From Heterodera schachtii (taxonomy: Eukaryota; Nematoda; Chromadorea; Rhabditida; Heteroderidae), in NCBI GenBank assembly GCA_023374025.1, contig SIJG01000042.1, forward strand, positions 868,001 through 932,000: a stretch of 64,000 bases of DNA. The letters are read 5' to 3'. The notes beneath the pieces are model-generated. The model had not been told where the DNA came from and made no database searches. It worked only from the letters and a program-made list of their open reading frames with translations. Below, in pieces: positions 23,901 through 35,579 of this stretch (the first letter of the stretch is position 1; each line of letters begins with the position of its first letter). The translations under genes and the position numbers were made by a program.

Positions 23901-24306
23901 TTTGGTGCCTTTGAAAAATGGAACATTTTCATCCAACAAAATAAGCAAAGATACCAAATGAGAATAACTGAATTTGCCCGACCGAACGACTCATTTGGAG
24001 GTGAATTGGCAACGGATTTCATTTACACATATAATTTTAGGTATTTTGGGGTTAAACCCAATTCCGAAGCGAGGGGAAAGAATCCGACGAGCACTCGGAG
24101 CCATAAAAGGTAAAACGATTTGGAAAACTATTAATAATAAAAAATATTCTAAACGATAAACAGATCCAAAGGAGGAAGGCAGAAGAAAAGAAACTAAAAG
24201 TAAAAAACGGCTCAGAAAAACGCACCCAAAACGATTAGGCAAAAAGGCGAAAGAATTTGTTAATTGCAAGGAATTGAATTTATCTGAATCGTCGGAGGAG
24301 GACTGA
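20963..24306 (+). CDS. xpg-1: XPG/ERCC5 structure-specific endonuclease
   Basis: Nuclear endonuclease making the 3' incision in nucleotide excision repair. Thirteen exons: 20963-21050, 21123-21298, 21345-21547, 21632-21860, 21905-22024, 22272-22640, 23014-23227, 23272-23420, 23464-23593, 23701-23852, 23895-24000, 24041-24109, 24164-24306. They sum to 2148 nt (715 residues); human XPG has about 1186. The N-domain starts [12 protein letters not shown] and carries [11 protein letters not shown]. The I-domain has [23 protein letters not shown] and [15 protein letters not shown], so the FEN-family acidic residues are present. The helix-hairpin region and [18 protein letters not shown] follow; the C-terminus is basic. 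The acidic spacer ([11 protein letters not shown]) is short, and the helix that normally precedes the I-domain is not recognisable. The exon 6 to 7 junction is the least certain. Confidence 0.93.
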
Positions 24307-24728
24307 TTTGATTTTTGTAAATATAAATTGCTACAAATTGATAAAGCAGAATATTCTTTGGCTAAACTTTGTCTAATAACGGGTCCATCCGAGAGGACAG
24401 AGAGTGTTTTATGGCGAAGGCGGCGACGTAAGCAATTGGCGGATGGATTCACAATTGGGGGGGGGGGGATGGATTAATCATGCGAAAAGTCCCCCAATGG
24501 ATGCGATCGGTGAATAAGCGATTAAAACTTTTCTTTTCAATGATCGATTTATGTGGCGAAAAGGGACGGTGTTGTGACTGCGGTGGAAGGACCAGTTTCT
24601 TTCCGCGTTTGCTTCTCCTTTTTCTCATTCTTTGCTTAATTTTTAGCCCGTCCATTCATTTTTGGATTATTTGCGCGGAATTTCATGCGTTCCTCCGCTT
24701 TTCTCGTTGATTTTTAGTTTTCCTTATA
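24307..24728. other. Intergenic segment between XPG and a fold-back element
   Basis: It holds a G run at about 24458-24467 and a 76-codon plus-strand frame (24480-24710) with a hydrophobic stretch (LLLLFLILCLIF). The opposite strand is open over the same span, and no splice or homology support exists, so no gene is called. Confidence 0.35.
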
Positions 24729-24736
24729 GGAAAAGT

Positions 24737-26137
24737 GGTAATAGTACCGATGGTACCCCCCCTTTTTCGGAAAACAAAATTTTTGAAATTTATTTTCGAG
24801 AAAAGATGATATTAGGGGTTTTAAGGGTCGGAGAATCCGAATCTGACATTAATTTCGACCTATGTCGAACCCCGAACCCGAATTCGAGCAAAGTCGAAAA
24901 TTAAAATTTTCGAATTTTTTATTTTTGTTCTAAAAATGGTCTAAATGATATTTTTATTAGTGAATTATCCAATTTTAGTTTGTTTCCCTATATGTAAGCC
25001 CTTTCGGTAAATATGAATCTGAGCTCCCAAACTCAAAAACACCCAAAACCACTTTTATAGGTTTTCTTATGCGCTGAAAACGATAAAACAATTAAATTTT
25101 TGACGCGCTTCAACTTTAAACCAGTTTTTGAACCGGTTTAAAACTCGAAAAATTGAGGAAAAAGGAGGCCTCCTGACCTTTTAAAAGGGTCAAACTCAGG
25201 CAAATTTGGTATCATTCGACAGCTCTTGACGAGCTTAGTCTAAAATTCAGGGAATGAAGTTAAACGGACGCCATCCGAGCACTTGGAAAACTGTCCCAGT
25301 GAAAAGTGACACTTCAGCACAAAAGAATAAAGGATGGATAAAAATAATTTGACAAGCTAACTTTCGCAAAAGGGAGCATGCGAAGACGGAGCAAGTAGTG
25401 GGGCGAGACGGAGGGCGGAGGAAAAAGTCTGACGAGCGCCACAGGCGGTTGACTGCGGGGGCCCGAAGGGCCCCCGCCAATCAGTCAACCGCCTGCGGAT
25501 CACGCGCGGACTTCTTCCGTAGCCCGTAGTCTCGCCCCACCTACTGGCCGCCGTAGTCGAGTGTGCGGCGGTTTTTTAGCGCAATAAGCAAAAAACAAAA
25601 TTTTTAAAATTTGTAGTTGCGCCAAATTCATTGATTTTGAACTGGTTCAAAAACATATCATTGTCAGATGGCGTCCGTTTAACTTCATTCCCTGAATTTT
25701 AGACTAAGCTCGTCAAGAGCTGTCGAATGATACCAAATTTGCCTGAGTTTGACCCTTTTAAAAGGTCAGGAGGCCTCCTTTTTCCTCAATTTTTCGAGTT
25801 TTAAACCGGTTCAAAAACTGGTTTAAAGTTGAAGCGCGTCAAAATTTTTGATTGTTTTATCATTTTCAGCGCATAAGAAAACCTATAAAAGTGGTTTTGG
25901 GTGTTTTTGAGTTTGGGAGCTCAGATTCATAGCCCTTTCTTGACCAAAAATAAAAAATTCGAAAATTTTAATTTTCGACTTATTGCTCGAATTCGGGTTC
26001 GGGGTTCGACATAGGCCGAAATTAATTTCAGATTCGGATTCTCCGACCCTTAAAACCCCTAATATCATCTTTTCTCGAAAATAAATTTCAAAAATTTTGT
26101 TTTCCGAAAAAGGGGGGGTACCATCGGTACTATTACC
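24737..26137. mobile_element. 1.4-kb fold-back element with 8-bp target duplication
   Basis: The inverted repeat starts GGTAATAGTACCGATGGTAC at both ends, flanked by a perfect 8-bp duplication GGAAAAGT (24729-24736, 26138-26145). Arms of more than 600 bp are nearly identical. The centre (about 25230-25720) has a GC-rich core with the hairpin stem GGCGGTTGACTG and GGGGGCCC, plus mirrored boxes GGTATCATTCGACAGCTC. The same core occurs in inverse orientation inside the element at 39988. No coding capacity is evident. Confidence 0.9.
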
Positions 26138-26145
26138 GGAAAAGT

Positions 26146-26680
26146 CCCTAAAGCCAATTTAATAGTGAAAAAGGGATTTTAATTTTGATTAAAATATTTA
26201 TTAGATCAGTTCAAATTTAAAAGGCTTTTGAAACAATTTCCCAAAATCATAAAAAGGCACTTTTTGAAAAAATATCTACTTATATGCTCCTTTAAGAAAT
26301 TATAAGGTCAAACTTTGAACGCGTTTACAACTTAAAATCACAAACCAAAATAAACGAAACAAATTATAAAAACGCTCATATTGGGGCAATTTTGAAGAAA
26401 AAATTCATAACAAAATTTTTTCTTCTATACTTCCGATTTTTTTTGTATGTTTCTTAATTTTCACGGAAGAGGTTCGATTTGTAAAAATTGCTCAAATGGT
26501 CCATTGGAAGTAGGTGAAGTGGCAGAAAAATTCTTGACTTTATAATTTCTTAACGGAGCATTTATATTCTTTTTCATATTTTTAAAATTCACTTTTATTT
26601 TTGTTTTAATCATTTTTGCAATAAAAATAATATTTAATTTGTTGTCAAATCAAAAGTTTCAATTTTTCTCTCTTTTTCAG
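26146..26680. other. AT-rich intergenic region upstream of QSOX
   Basis: Only AT-rich sequence is seen. It ends in the pyrimidine tract CTCTCTTTTTCAG (to 26680), which precedes the QSOX start and looks like a trans-splice acceptor. Confidence 0.5.
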
Positions 26681-26681
26681 T
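26668..26681 (+). promoter_or_regulatory. Probable spliced-leader acceptor of QSOX
   Basis: TCTCTCTTTTTCAG ends 13 bases before the ATG at 26694. No upstream coding exon is seen. Nematodes attach a spliced leader at just such sites, so this likely sets the 5' end of the mRNA. Confidence 0.55.
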
Positions 26682-26693
26682 TTGTTTAGTCCG

Positions 26694-29600
26694 ATGGACT
26701 TTTCGCTGTCCTTTGATTTGTTCGTCATTTTTCTTCTCTTCGTCTTTTTGGTGCCCTCCAATTCCTCGGATCGCCCTTCTCTCTATGGCCCCGGTGACAA
26801 TGTGTTAGAACTCGATGTGAACTCCTTCGATAAAGTTGTTTACCATAAGGTCGGTTGGTCGAATTGGACGTTTTATTGGCATTGACATTTTATGTAATGC
26901 TTTTATTAGATGAAGCTTTTGGTATGCATTTTATATGCGTATTTGGGGTATTTGCATATTTAGGCATTTGTTACTTATTTTATTCTTATTTTTCGGCATT
27001 TTCTCAAAACTTCTCTGTTAGAATCACTCCCTCTATTAAAGCGCCCTTCCTTTAAATCAATTTATTAAATTTCAAAAAGTATTTTATGCATTTTAAACTA
27101 ATTTTAGTAATAATACTGGCGATCTCCTTTCCCTTTTTTGACGAGAAATTTTGTCCGTAAAAACAATGGAGGTCACTGCTGAACATGAATTTTTGTTTTT
27201 TCTAAAGGGATCAATGTCATATTTGGTCATTTTAAAGGTTTTAGCTTAAATTTTATGGATTTAGGTATCGTTTCCTGAAAAAGCTTAAGAATTTTATTTT
27301 TATGCAGTTCTTTTCATCCCCACTATTCTATTTAGTAGTCAATTAGAACAAATTTTAAGGAAATTATTTGTTTTTTTAAGCCTATGGCATTTTTCGTCGA
27401 ATTCTATTCGAGTTGGTGCGGGCATTGCATTGAGTACAAACCGCACTTTGTTCGTTTTGCAACGTAAGTCTGTCGGGACTATAAATCAAACCTTGTTTGG
27501 TGGTCCTATTTTCGTAATGGTAATTGCTGTAAAATGAGTGAATTTATTCGGCTTTTTGCAATTATTCATTTTGAAATCATTTTTTAGAATGGCTTACCCA
27601 ATTTAAGAAAATCACTAAAAACGCGTTAAGAATGGTCAAAAATTGGCGTGCCTCCGTTGTAATTGCTGTGATAAATTGTGCCGACGAACTCAACGCGCCC
27701 ATTTGCCGTGAGCATTCCATCGACGCTTTCCCAATGCTTAAAGTCCTTCCCCCAATTTCGGCTTTTCCTTTTCCATTGTGCCCTTTCAGTATTTTCATGT
27801 CAATGCAAAAGGGAAGGACGACGCCATTCTTTACGACGGTGACAAACACAATTTGCCATTGGTCACTTCGAAAGTCGCCCAATGGGCCAAAACGGACTTT
27901 GACAAAGGAATTGCGCCCAAAAGTTGGCCCAAATTGCGACTCGAAGAGAGGTGCCAAATTGGCATTGGCAAAGGAAACACTTAGCGAATGTTTGTTTATT
28001 CCTTTCAGTGGCACTTCGTTTTCCGACCTTTGGGCAACAGCAGAAAAAAACGCACAACTTTTGGCCATTGTTGTGGACAAAGAGACGACAACCGACGCAT
28101 ATTCTGTTGGTCATTCATTCTTTTTTAAGTGTTTTCAGTTTCTCAGCCCTTTCCTTTAAATTTTCCATTTTCAAATGCCTTAATTTTTGCTTTCGTTCGC
28201 CTGTCACTCCCTTTGTCCATCCTTTCCCCCCCCCCCTTCAGCTGATGCTCAATTACGCCGGTGATTCTCGACTTACCGTTTCGTTTTGTTCGCCTTCCCA
28301 TCCGATAATTACCGAAAAATTCGCCGAAATGGGACTCAAAATTCCATCGCTTTTCGTATTTTCTCGTCAAAGTGACCATCCAATTTTCATGTCCAGGTAA
28401 TAAATAATTTCGACCTTTGACTTGCAGAAGGTGCGTTGTCTTCGGTCTCTTTTAGCTCTCCGATTGATTCGTGGGTCGAAATGCAAAACAAATTGGACGA
28501 ACTTTTGGCGCCTTTCCCCAAAAACGATGCGCCTCCGCTCGACTTGCTTTTGGTAAGTTTTCCCTTTCCTTTCCTTTTTTAATCTTGAGAAATGAAAAGG
28601 GGACGAAGTCGGATGCTCAACAACAAAATGAGAATGGGTCTGCGATGGCACCCGAAAAAGTGCCAAAAATCGACTGGAACCAATTCGAGGTGGGCACCTC
28701 CGCCCCTCCCCCTTTTGCCCATTTGTTTTGTTTGGCTCAGGTCCAATATTTGGACTTAGTCAGTGCCCTCCATTATTTGCTCACCGTGGAAGTGCCTCGA
28801 AACCCCGTTCTTGGAAACACTGAATTGACCGCGTTGAAACGTTTCGTAAGTCCATTCGAACCAAGCACTTTTTTAATGATGCTTTATCATATTTTGGTTA
28901 AAAGTGTTTGGGTTGAAACAATTTATTGGCTATTTCAACGAATTCTTTTAATAAATTGCTTCAATTTTTCAAAAATGTCTTTTCCCTCCAATTGTTTTCC
29001 GTTCCGTCGTTTGCCCACCCTTTCCCAAAAGGTCCATTTGCTTCGTCTTCATGGCCCCGGTTCGACATCCGCCCGACGCCTTTTCTATCGTCTGGACGAA
29101 TGGCTGTCCTCGCAGCATCAGCCGGTGGTGATGACCGACAAATATCTGTCCACTTTGGACGAAATTCAGGTGGTTCTCTTCGAGGGGGGGGGGGGGGGGT
29201 AAAAACAAAGCCTTTTCTTAGGCACTTTCAAAATGAGTTAAAAAATGCTTTTCGTCATCATTTGCTTGCTTAGAGTGACTTGGGCCATCCCATCCCTTCC
29301 AACACTTCTTTCGTGGCGTGTCGCGGCTCAAAGCCCTTTTTGCGGGGTTACACTTGCGGTCTTTGGACTCTCTTCCACCTTTTGACGGTGCAGGCGTACA
29401 AAGAACGGCATGGAAGTGAATTGGCGACGAAAAGCGAAGTGAACGAGCGCCCCCCCCCCCAATTCAGGCCCAAGTTTTGACCCCGTCGCGGAAGTGTTGG
29501 AGCCCATTCATCAGTTCGTCGTCCAATTTCTGAGCTGCGAAATCTGCTCCAAAAACTTTGATAAAATGGCGCGTGAAGATGGCATTTTGAGTGTTCATCG

Positions 29601-30798
29601 TCCAGGTGATTTTGACATTTTCCTATTGTAAAATCGTGGGAATGGGGGGAGGCAAAACAACTTTTGAAAATGCGTAGTTTCAACATTAACAATTTAAGTC
29701 ATTCCGAGAATGTCATGTTAACAATTAACTTGACCAAAAACCCTCTAAATAGGTGTTTAATTTTGAAAATTCACTTTTTGGTGAGGGGAGGGGGCTAAAA
29801 AAAGCAAAACTTATTTCGCTCATTTTTCCACGGCCTTCCGTTTAATGTCTTTTCCCAAGAGGACGTCGTTTTGTGGCTGTGGAGAGGTCACAATAAAGTG
29901 AACAAACGGCTGAAGGGCGAGGCCAGCGAAGACCCGCACTTCCCAAAACAGCAATTTCCACCGTCCAAACTTTGTTTGGAATGTCGGACTCAGAACGGAG
30001 ATTTCGATGAACAAAAAGTCCTCCGATTCCTTTTAAAATATTATTCCGAAGTTCGTACAGACAATTACAAAGTGAGTTACTCACAATTGGGATCCTTTTC
30101 ATTTCGTTAAATATTAAGCCATCGGCGAGTTATACAATCAAAGAATTTGCAAACGGAAAAGTTGAAAAGGAGGCGAACCGAAGGCTGAACCCAAAGTTTA
30201 AGCTGAATGCCGAAAAAGTGAGGGGGGGGGGGAATTGTTTGAATATGAATTGCACTGCATTGAGCCCTCGGAGTATAAAAATAATACACGAGTCCAGGGG
30301 CGTATCTAGAAAAAATTTTCGGGGGGGGGGGACCCGACCTGAAGACCTTTTTTTTTTTTTTTGCTCCTCAAACTGAAGACCTTTTTTCTTTTTTTTTGCT
30401 ATTTACCCATCAAAAAAATGTTTTCCCCGCTGCTGGGTAAAAACTGCACTTTTTCACTAAAAATGATCCAATTTTGGCCGTTTTATGGCAAAAATTTTCT
30501 GCTGACAGACCAATTCATTCTTTAGGTGGACAAATTGGAGGAAGTTGAGTCGAGGTTACGACAGGAACACGAAGGGTTTAAGCGCCAGTGGAAGAACATC
30601 GAGGACAATTTCGAAGGTGGCGGAGGGGCGGGACGGCACAACGAACGGACTTTTGAAGGAGTCACCGACCGAGCGCAGCTCCAATTTCTGTGGCTCGGAC
30701 TGTTCGCCTTCGCTCTGATCGTCGTTTACTTCAAATACAGACAAAACAGGAGCAAATTCTGGAAGACTTTCTATTACATGAACGATTACAAAGTGTAG
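26694..30798 (+). CDS. Quiescin sulfhydryl oxidase (QSOX)
   Basis: Secretory-pathway enzyme that makes disulfides using FAD and oxygen. Fifteen exons: 26694-26849, 27381-27463, 27631-27742, 27790-27950, 28009-28105, 28242-28396, 28456-28552, 28600-28689, 28741-28845, 29032-29169, 29274-29415, 29468-29605, 29860-30071, 30119-30217, 30526-30798. They sum to 2058 nt (685 residues), all in phase. An N-terminal signal peptide ([15 protein letters not shown]) is followed by a thioredoxin domain with WCGHC, a second thioredoxin-like region, and the HRR helical region ([20 protein letters not shown]). The Erv/ALR FAD domain has [46 protein letters not shown] and CLEC. Near the C-terminus comes a coiled-coil-like segment, then one membrane segment ([16 protein letters not shown]). 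Intron 14 carries a repeat fragment with a G run. The symbol is left open because nematodes have several QSOX paralogues. Confidence 0.95.
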
Positions 30799-32009
30799 GC
30801 TCTGTTTGCAGCGGGTTCAGCGCCATTTGAATGTTTGGCATTGACACAAATCCACACGATTCTCACAATCAATTGTTTCTTCACTTTTAAAGAAGATTAG
30901 CGAGTTCACTTTCTTTTACGAGAAGCAAGCCATGTGATAACCCATCAACTTTTTCTACTTCCGAATTCTCTGAATGCGTTTGTCGTTTCTCATTGTGTGT
31001 AAATTATGCATTTCTTAAAATAATAAATTAGGCTACTGTGTTAGCAATTTGATGTTTTTTTTTTTGAGAAAGTGCAACTAATTACAAATTTTGTCACGAC
31101 TAATTGTGAATTAATTAGCAAAAGGAATATGTTTGACAAGGCATTTCTTTCAATTTCACCGATCCAAAATTTCCAATTTACCCGGGCCCGATCTATAATA
31201 AGGTAGTTAAATAAATGAGCAGTCAACCAACGAACATGGTTAATGACGTGGTCAAATGGCCACGAAGTTTGGGGTAAAACCAATGAATAAAAAATTACCA
31301 CAAAAGTGCCATTTTACCACCAAATTCCGTCAAATGACCACGAGCTGATCCTGGTTTTTCAACAACAAAATGTAACATTTGAGACCCAAAATTTGGTAAA
31401 TTCTTTCGTCCCAAGGTAAAATCAATTGTAAGCATTCTAACCAGCCAACTGAAATCATCATTTGAGGTCAAAAATTGGTATTTTGGAAAATTTTATTCCA
31501 AATGAAAAAACTAATAAAAATGGTTTTTTTTTTTGCGCTGCGTTTTTCCAAAAACTTGGGAAAAGAGGGCCGGCGGCGCCGCCCGGGAAAAGTTTTCAAA
31601 ATTGAGTGAAATGGGTTCTTAGTTTTCTTTTCTTTTTTTGCGGAATTAGCCCGAGTGTCGAGTAATAATAACGTGAAACTTTTTAATTTGTTCCGAAATT
31701 CCACGGACACTTGGGGACCTTCCTTTTAAATGCAATTAGAGTTAATTAGAGTTACCTTGCGGTTTGCTCAAATAAATAAACAAAGTGTGGTTGAATCAGA
31801 GCAATTTATGCCATATGCAATAAGGAAATGGTAACTAATCTACAGAAGGAATGTACAAAAATAATTTTGAAATGAATGATAAGGGAAAGTTCGTGGCACA
31901 GCCAATGAGTGAATCGGTGAGAATGGCCGAGGTTGGGAAATGACTGATCGGCGGCGAAGGGCAACGGACGGAGCAGCGATCGGCGGGTCGATGCTTTTCC
32001 CCGTTCTCC
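30799..32009. other. Intergenic region with a GC-palindrome repeat remnant
   Basis: The QSOX 3' flank has AATAAA at about 31021. At about 31525-31600 lies another copy of the dispersed module with TTTTTCCAAAAACTTGGGAA followed by a GGCGGCGCC palindrome. No gene is seen; the last bases (31860-32009) are the 3' region of the next minus-strand gene. Confidence 0.5.
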
Positions 32010-32989
32010 TCAGTAGGACATGGCCACGGTGGTCCCCGGCGGCTGTTGCTGCTCCTCCGCTTTGATTTGTTTGCCTTCCAAAATTTGCCCCGCTGACAAA
32101 TGGACAAATCGCTGTTGGTCGATTCCGAGCTGTCCGAATTGGTCAGCAGATGTGAAATGGTGCTGCCCATAAGTCGGCAGTGATGCGCCGTTCCGAACTT
32201 CGAATTCTTCCAATTCGACCACCGCCGTCCCTCTGTTTACCGTTGTACAGAACAAATCGTAGCCGATGTGCTGCCGGTCGTTGACAAACTCAGCCGACAT
32301 ATTCTTTTCTTGTTGCACTTTTGTCACCGAGGGCAAAAAGCGCGTGGCATTTGGACCAATCTGAAAAAGAGCAAAATGAGTGGAGAAAAAGGGGCGGGGC
32401 GGGGGAGAAGGCACCTGCGAATGTTGCTGCTGATGAGTGTACCCGTTGAGCAACAATTCAGCGGAAGAGGGACAAGCATTTGTAAAGCAATTGGAGGAGG
32501 GGGCGGAAGAAGTGCAGGGGACGGCGGAAGGGGCCGAGAAAATCACAGAGACCGACGCGGGGACGGCCGAAGAACGCGCGGACGAACTGCGCTGGAGGAC
32601 AGAACGGGACATTATGAGGCCATTAGATGGAAGGAAAGCCAAGGCATTTTTGGCATGCATTTCAAATGTTGAAATGCAACGGAATTGTGAAAGTGCCGTT
32701 GATGACTCACATCCGCAGAAACAGCGTTCATCTGCTGGTGATCAGCTGCTGGTGCCGTGGCCAATGAGTTCAGTTGTTGTTGAAGGTCAAAGCCCAAAAA
32801 GGGCACCATGCCAACTTGGCCATTGACGCCGACCGTGACGGATTGTGCCAATTGGAAGTCCTGGAGCAGAAAGGACGGGTCGACCATCTGCCCCAAGTGG
32901 AGGTCCAACTGCTGGGGCTGAAACTGCTGCTTGGGCTGGCTGTTATCCGTCGGGTGTTGCTGGTGGGCGTGAGCGTGTTGGTGGTCCAT
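32010..32989 (-). CDS. Gln/His-rich protein of unknown function
   Basis: Exons 32711-32989, 32415-32591 and 32010-32360 join in phase to 268 residues. The N-terminus is His/Gln-rich (MDHQHAHAHQQHP, QQFQPQQLDLHL), the middle Ser/Ala-rich (RSSSARSSAVPASVSVIF), and the C-terminal third has NRGTAVVELEEFEV and EGKQIKAEEQQQPPG. There is no signal peptide, zinc finger or known fold that I can see. Composition resembles transcription-regulator linkers, so a nuclear role is a guess. It lies downstream of the C2H2 gene on the same strand, separated by a MITE. Confidence 0.65.
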
Positions 32990-33252
32990 CGCGAAAGACG
33001 GTAATTGCTAAACGATTGGTGGATTACGGTAGCAAAAAGAAAATCGGAAAAATTACTTGGCCAAGCGGAAAAAAGTTCTGCTGCTGCTGTTGTGAAACTG
33101 AAGCGGCGTTGTCAGTTTCGCTATTTCCGCCGCTCGAAACGCATTGGAGCGGAAAAAGAGAGAATCTGAATGTAAATGCAACAAAATGGTGCTATGAAGA
33201 AGTGAAAAAAGAATAAGTGTGGGCGAAGCGAAAAAAGAATGAATGTGCGCAA

Positions 33253-33734
33253 TTTGGAGGGAATGGCCGTTTCAGTCCGGAAAAATTATTCGAATAATTA
33301 AGTTTAATTATTTAATATATTAATTTATAAATATAATCATCAACCAAATTATTTTATTATTTAATATCCGATTTGGTACTCGCCTGGCCTCCGGAACGGT
33401 GTAAAAACTACCAAATTTTATCAGTCATTTTCCGCCGGAGCCTACCGGACCCCATTCGGGGCACCAAAAGTCCCTGATCCGGAACCTGAACCGATCCGGT
33501 CGAGAACAAGTTTTTGTCCAGTTTTTCATTGGCTTTCTCCCAGGTAAGGTCCGGTTCCCGGTCCGCTTAGCAGTGAAAAGTGAAATCGAAAGAATGGTCT
33601 GAAAGATGGTTTTGGACTTTATTGCTTTGGATAATTGTTTAAATATCTATTTTGACTAATATTAACAAAAAAAATATTTAAAATAATTAAATTTATTATT
33701 ATTTTTCCGGACTGAAACGGCCCTTCCCTCCAAA
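33253..33734. mobile_element. Short MITE with TTTGGAGGGAA termini
   Basis: Terminal inverted repeats of about 35 bp begin TTTGGAGGGAATGGCCGTTT and end with GTCCGGAAAAAT; the right arm has GAAG for GAAT. The interior is AT-rich and carries a segment with CCTGATCCGGAACC and AGAACAAGTTTTTGTCCAG that is repeated, diverged, at 45010-45160. It lies between the C2H2 and Gln-rich genes. No clear target duplication is seen. Confidence 0.75.
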
Positions 33735-33829
33735 ACCAGCACATCCACCATACTTTTTCGCTTCGGCTCACCACGCAATAAAATGAACTCAAATTGATCC
33801 CCACTAACTCGGCATTTCCCCCCCCCCCC

Positions 33830-35522
33830 TCACCCAGCGGAGGGTTGCTGCTGATGTTGGCGTTGTTGAAGTGCCTGCTCCCTCCGAAGTGCCGCAATCT
33901 CTTCGGTCTGCTGCGTGTATTTCGACTCCTTCTTCAGCTGTGTCATCTCCGCTACTTCCCCAATTCCGAACAAATTAATGCCGAATTGCGTTGGCTGTCC
34001 TTCGGCCACCGTTTCGATTTGCGTTGTGCCGTTTCCGTCCGTCCCTTCGCCGTCCTTTCTCCGCTCCATTGGATCGTTCGTCTTGCCAACTTTGAGTCCT
34101 TTTCCGTTTCCCCCGCTCTTTGGCGGTGCTCTCTTCCGGGGAGTTCCGGCACATGTCAAAAGGCGCGAAGGGGCGGCCGAGTAGGGAAGCACAGCCATCG
34201 CCGGAGGGGGCAGCACAGCGGCCGAGGGCGACGCAGCGGCACCGATGGCATCCATTTGAGAAGAGAGCGATCCCTAGGCTACCATAATTAATGGGCCACA
34301 GCAGCAAAAAGCGAACCATTGTCTTTTTTGCGGCCGTCGCATAAGTGAGAAGCTGCGAGTCCGTGTCGGGCATTGTCCCCTGACTCAATTCGTTCTTTCG
34401 CAAATGCATTTCTCTGTTTAGGTGGGAATGGTTGTGTGCTTTTCTCTTCTCTTTCTTTCCCACTTATGGCATTTCAACGAATTTTTCCATTTGAATTGCA
34501 TTTGGCACACTGTGCATTTGAACGGCTTCGCGTCGCTGTGAATTCGCTTATGGTTCCAAAGAGTGGAGCGTCGATTGAACCGCGACTGACAGACCTTAGC
34601 CGGGGAGGGGGGGGGGGGGGGGCATTCAATGCAAATTGAAATTGGCCATGTTTGAAATTACATCGCATTGGAATGGTTTCAGTCCGGTGTGCGAGTTCTG
34701 ATGCTCTTCCAATTCCATTTTGGAACCGAATCGCGAGTCGCAAGTCGGGCACGGGTACGGCCTTTTTCGGTCTTGCGATTTTGCCGCCGCTGAAGACGAA
34801 GTCGAAGCGGCGGAAGTTTTGGCAGAAGAGGACGAATAACCAGTAGAACAAAAGGTAGGAATGGACGAGGCGGACGAGGCAGAGGAAGAGGCCGGCCCTT
34901 CACAGAAGTAAGGGCCTCCCCCGCTTGGGACTGAATTGGACGGACCTTCGCCGGCCAGGGAAGAGGCCGACCCATCGCCAAAGGAGTGGAAGAAGTCCTG
35001 CTGGGGGAGGAAGAGGGAGAAGTAGTCGAAGGCGGCGCAAGTCGAATTTGGCATGGACAGCGAAGTGTTTTGAAGGGGCGCTTCTGTGAAACAAAAAGGT
35101 AAATGATTGAAAAATAGGGCTTAGAATTTTTGAAATTAAATATGTGAGGATGAGCTACAATTTGAAAATTCAACATAAGCGACAAAGGTTTTTACCGGAT
35201 AAATTCTAACCTAAATGCACTTACTGGGGGTCATTTGCATGCCCTGATGCTGCGGTTCGATCCCTTTTGTCGGCTGCTGAATCCCGCCTTTCAGCGTTTG
35301 CTGTGCCTCCATCTGAAAAAGTCCGCTGTCCGTCCCCACTGCTTCTCCATGCTGTTGTTGTTGTTGTTGGCCCATTTGTTGTTGTTGGGATACACAAATG
35401 TGCTGTTGGTTCAGCGAAGAAAAAGTACCGACGAAAGGTGCGGAATTTTGCGGGGCGTCGGAACGGACAAGGGACGCGGGACAAATGGGCGGCGGAGGAG
35501 GCGGCAATGGACGCGTTTCCAT
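33830..35522 (-). CDS. C2H2 zinc-finger protein with three tandem fingers and Gln-rich flanks
   Basis: Probable DNA-binding transcription factor. Exons 35225-35522, 34662-35083, 34464-34594, 34317-34413 and 33830-34273 join in phase to 463 residues. The N-terminus has a Pro stretch and Gln tracts (SQQQQMGQQQQQQ), followed by a Ser-rich region. Three fingers follow without gap: YPCPTCDSRF with HQNSH, FQCDVCQSRF with HKRIH, and FKCTVCQMQF with HKEMH. The second and third zinc ligand sets are completed across introns, which confirms the splicing. The C-terminal exon is Ala/Pro-rich, then Gln-rich (ALQQRQHQQQPSAG), with a possible coiled coil (MTQLKKESKYTQQTEEIAAL). The first ATG used here is 35522; an upstream in-frame extension into 35576 lacks an ATG. 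No orthologue is assigned. Confidence 0.85.
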
Positions 35523-35579
35523 TGAGAAAGGGCTAATTAATGTATGAGGAGTGCCGACGAATTGACGGAGGAGCACGGG

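Noticed and set aside
23991..24452. Minus-strand frame of 153 codons over the XPG 3' end
   Set aside because: It is antisense to supported XPG exons and has no family match.
27587..27742. Frame conflict between QSOX exons 2 and 3
   Set aside because: It is resolved by the acceptor GCGTTAAG at 27630, which also restores the expected length of the thioredoxin domain.
35230..35270. GGTTCGATCCC resembling a tRNA T-loop
   Set aside because: It lies within the Gln-rich exon of the C2H2 gene, and no cloverleaf arms fit.
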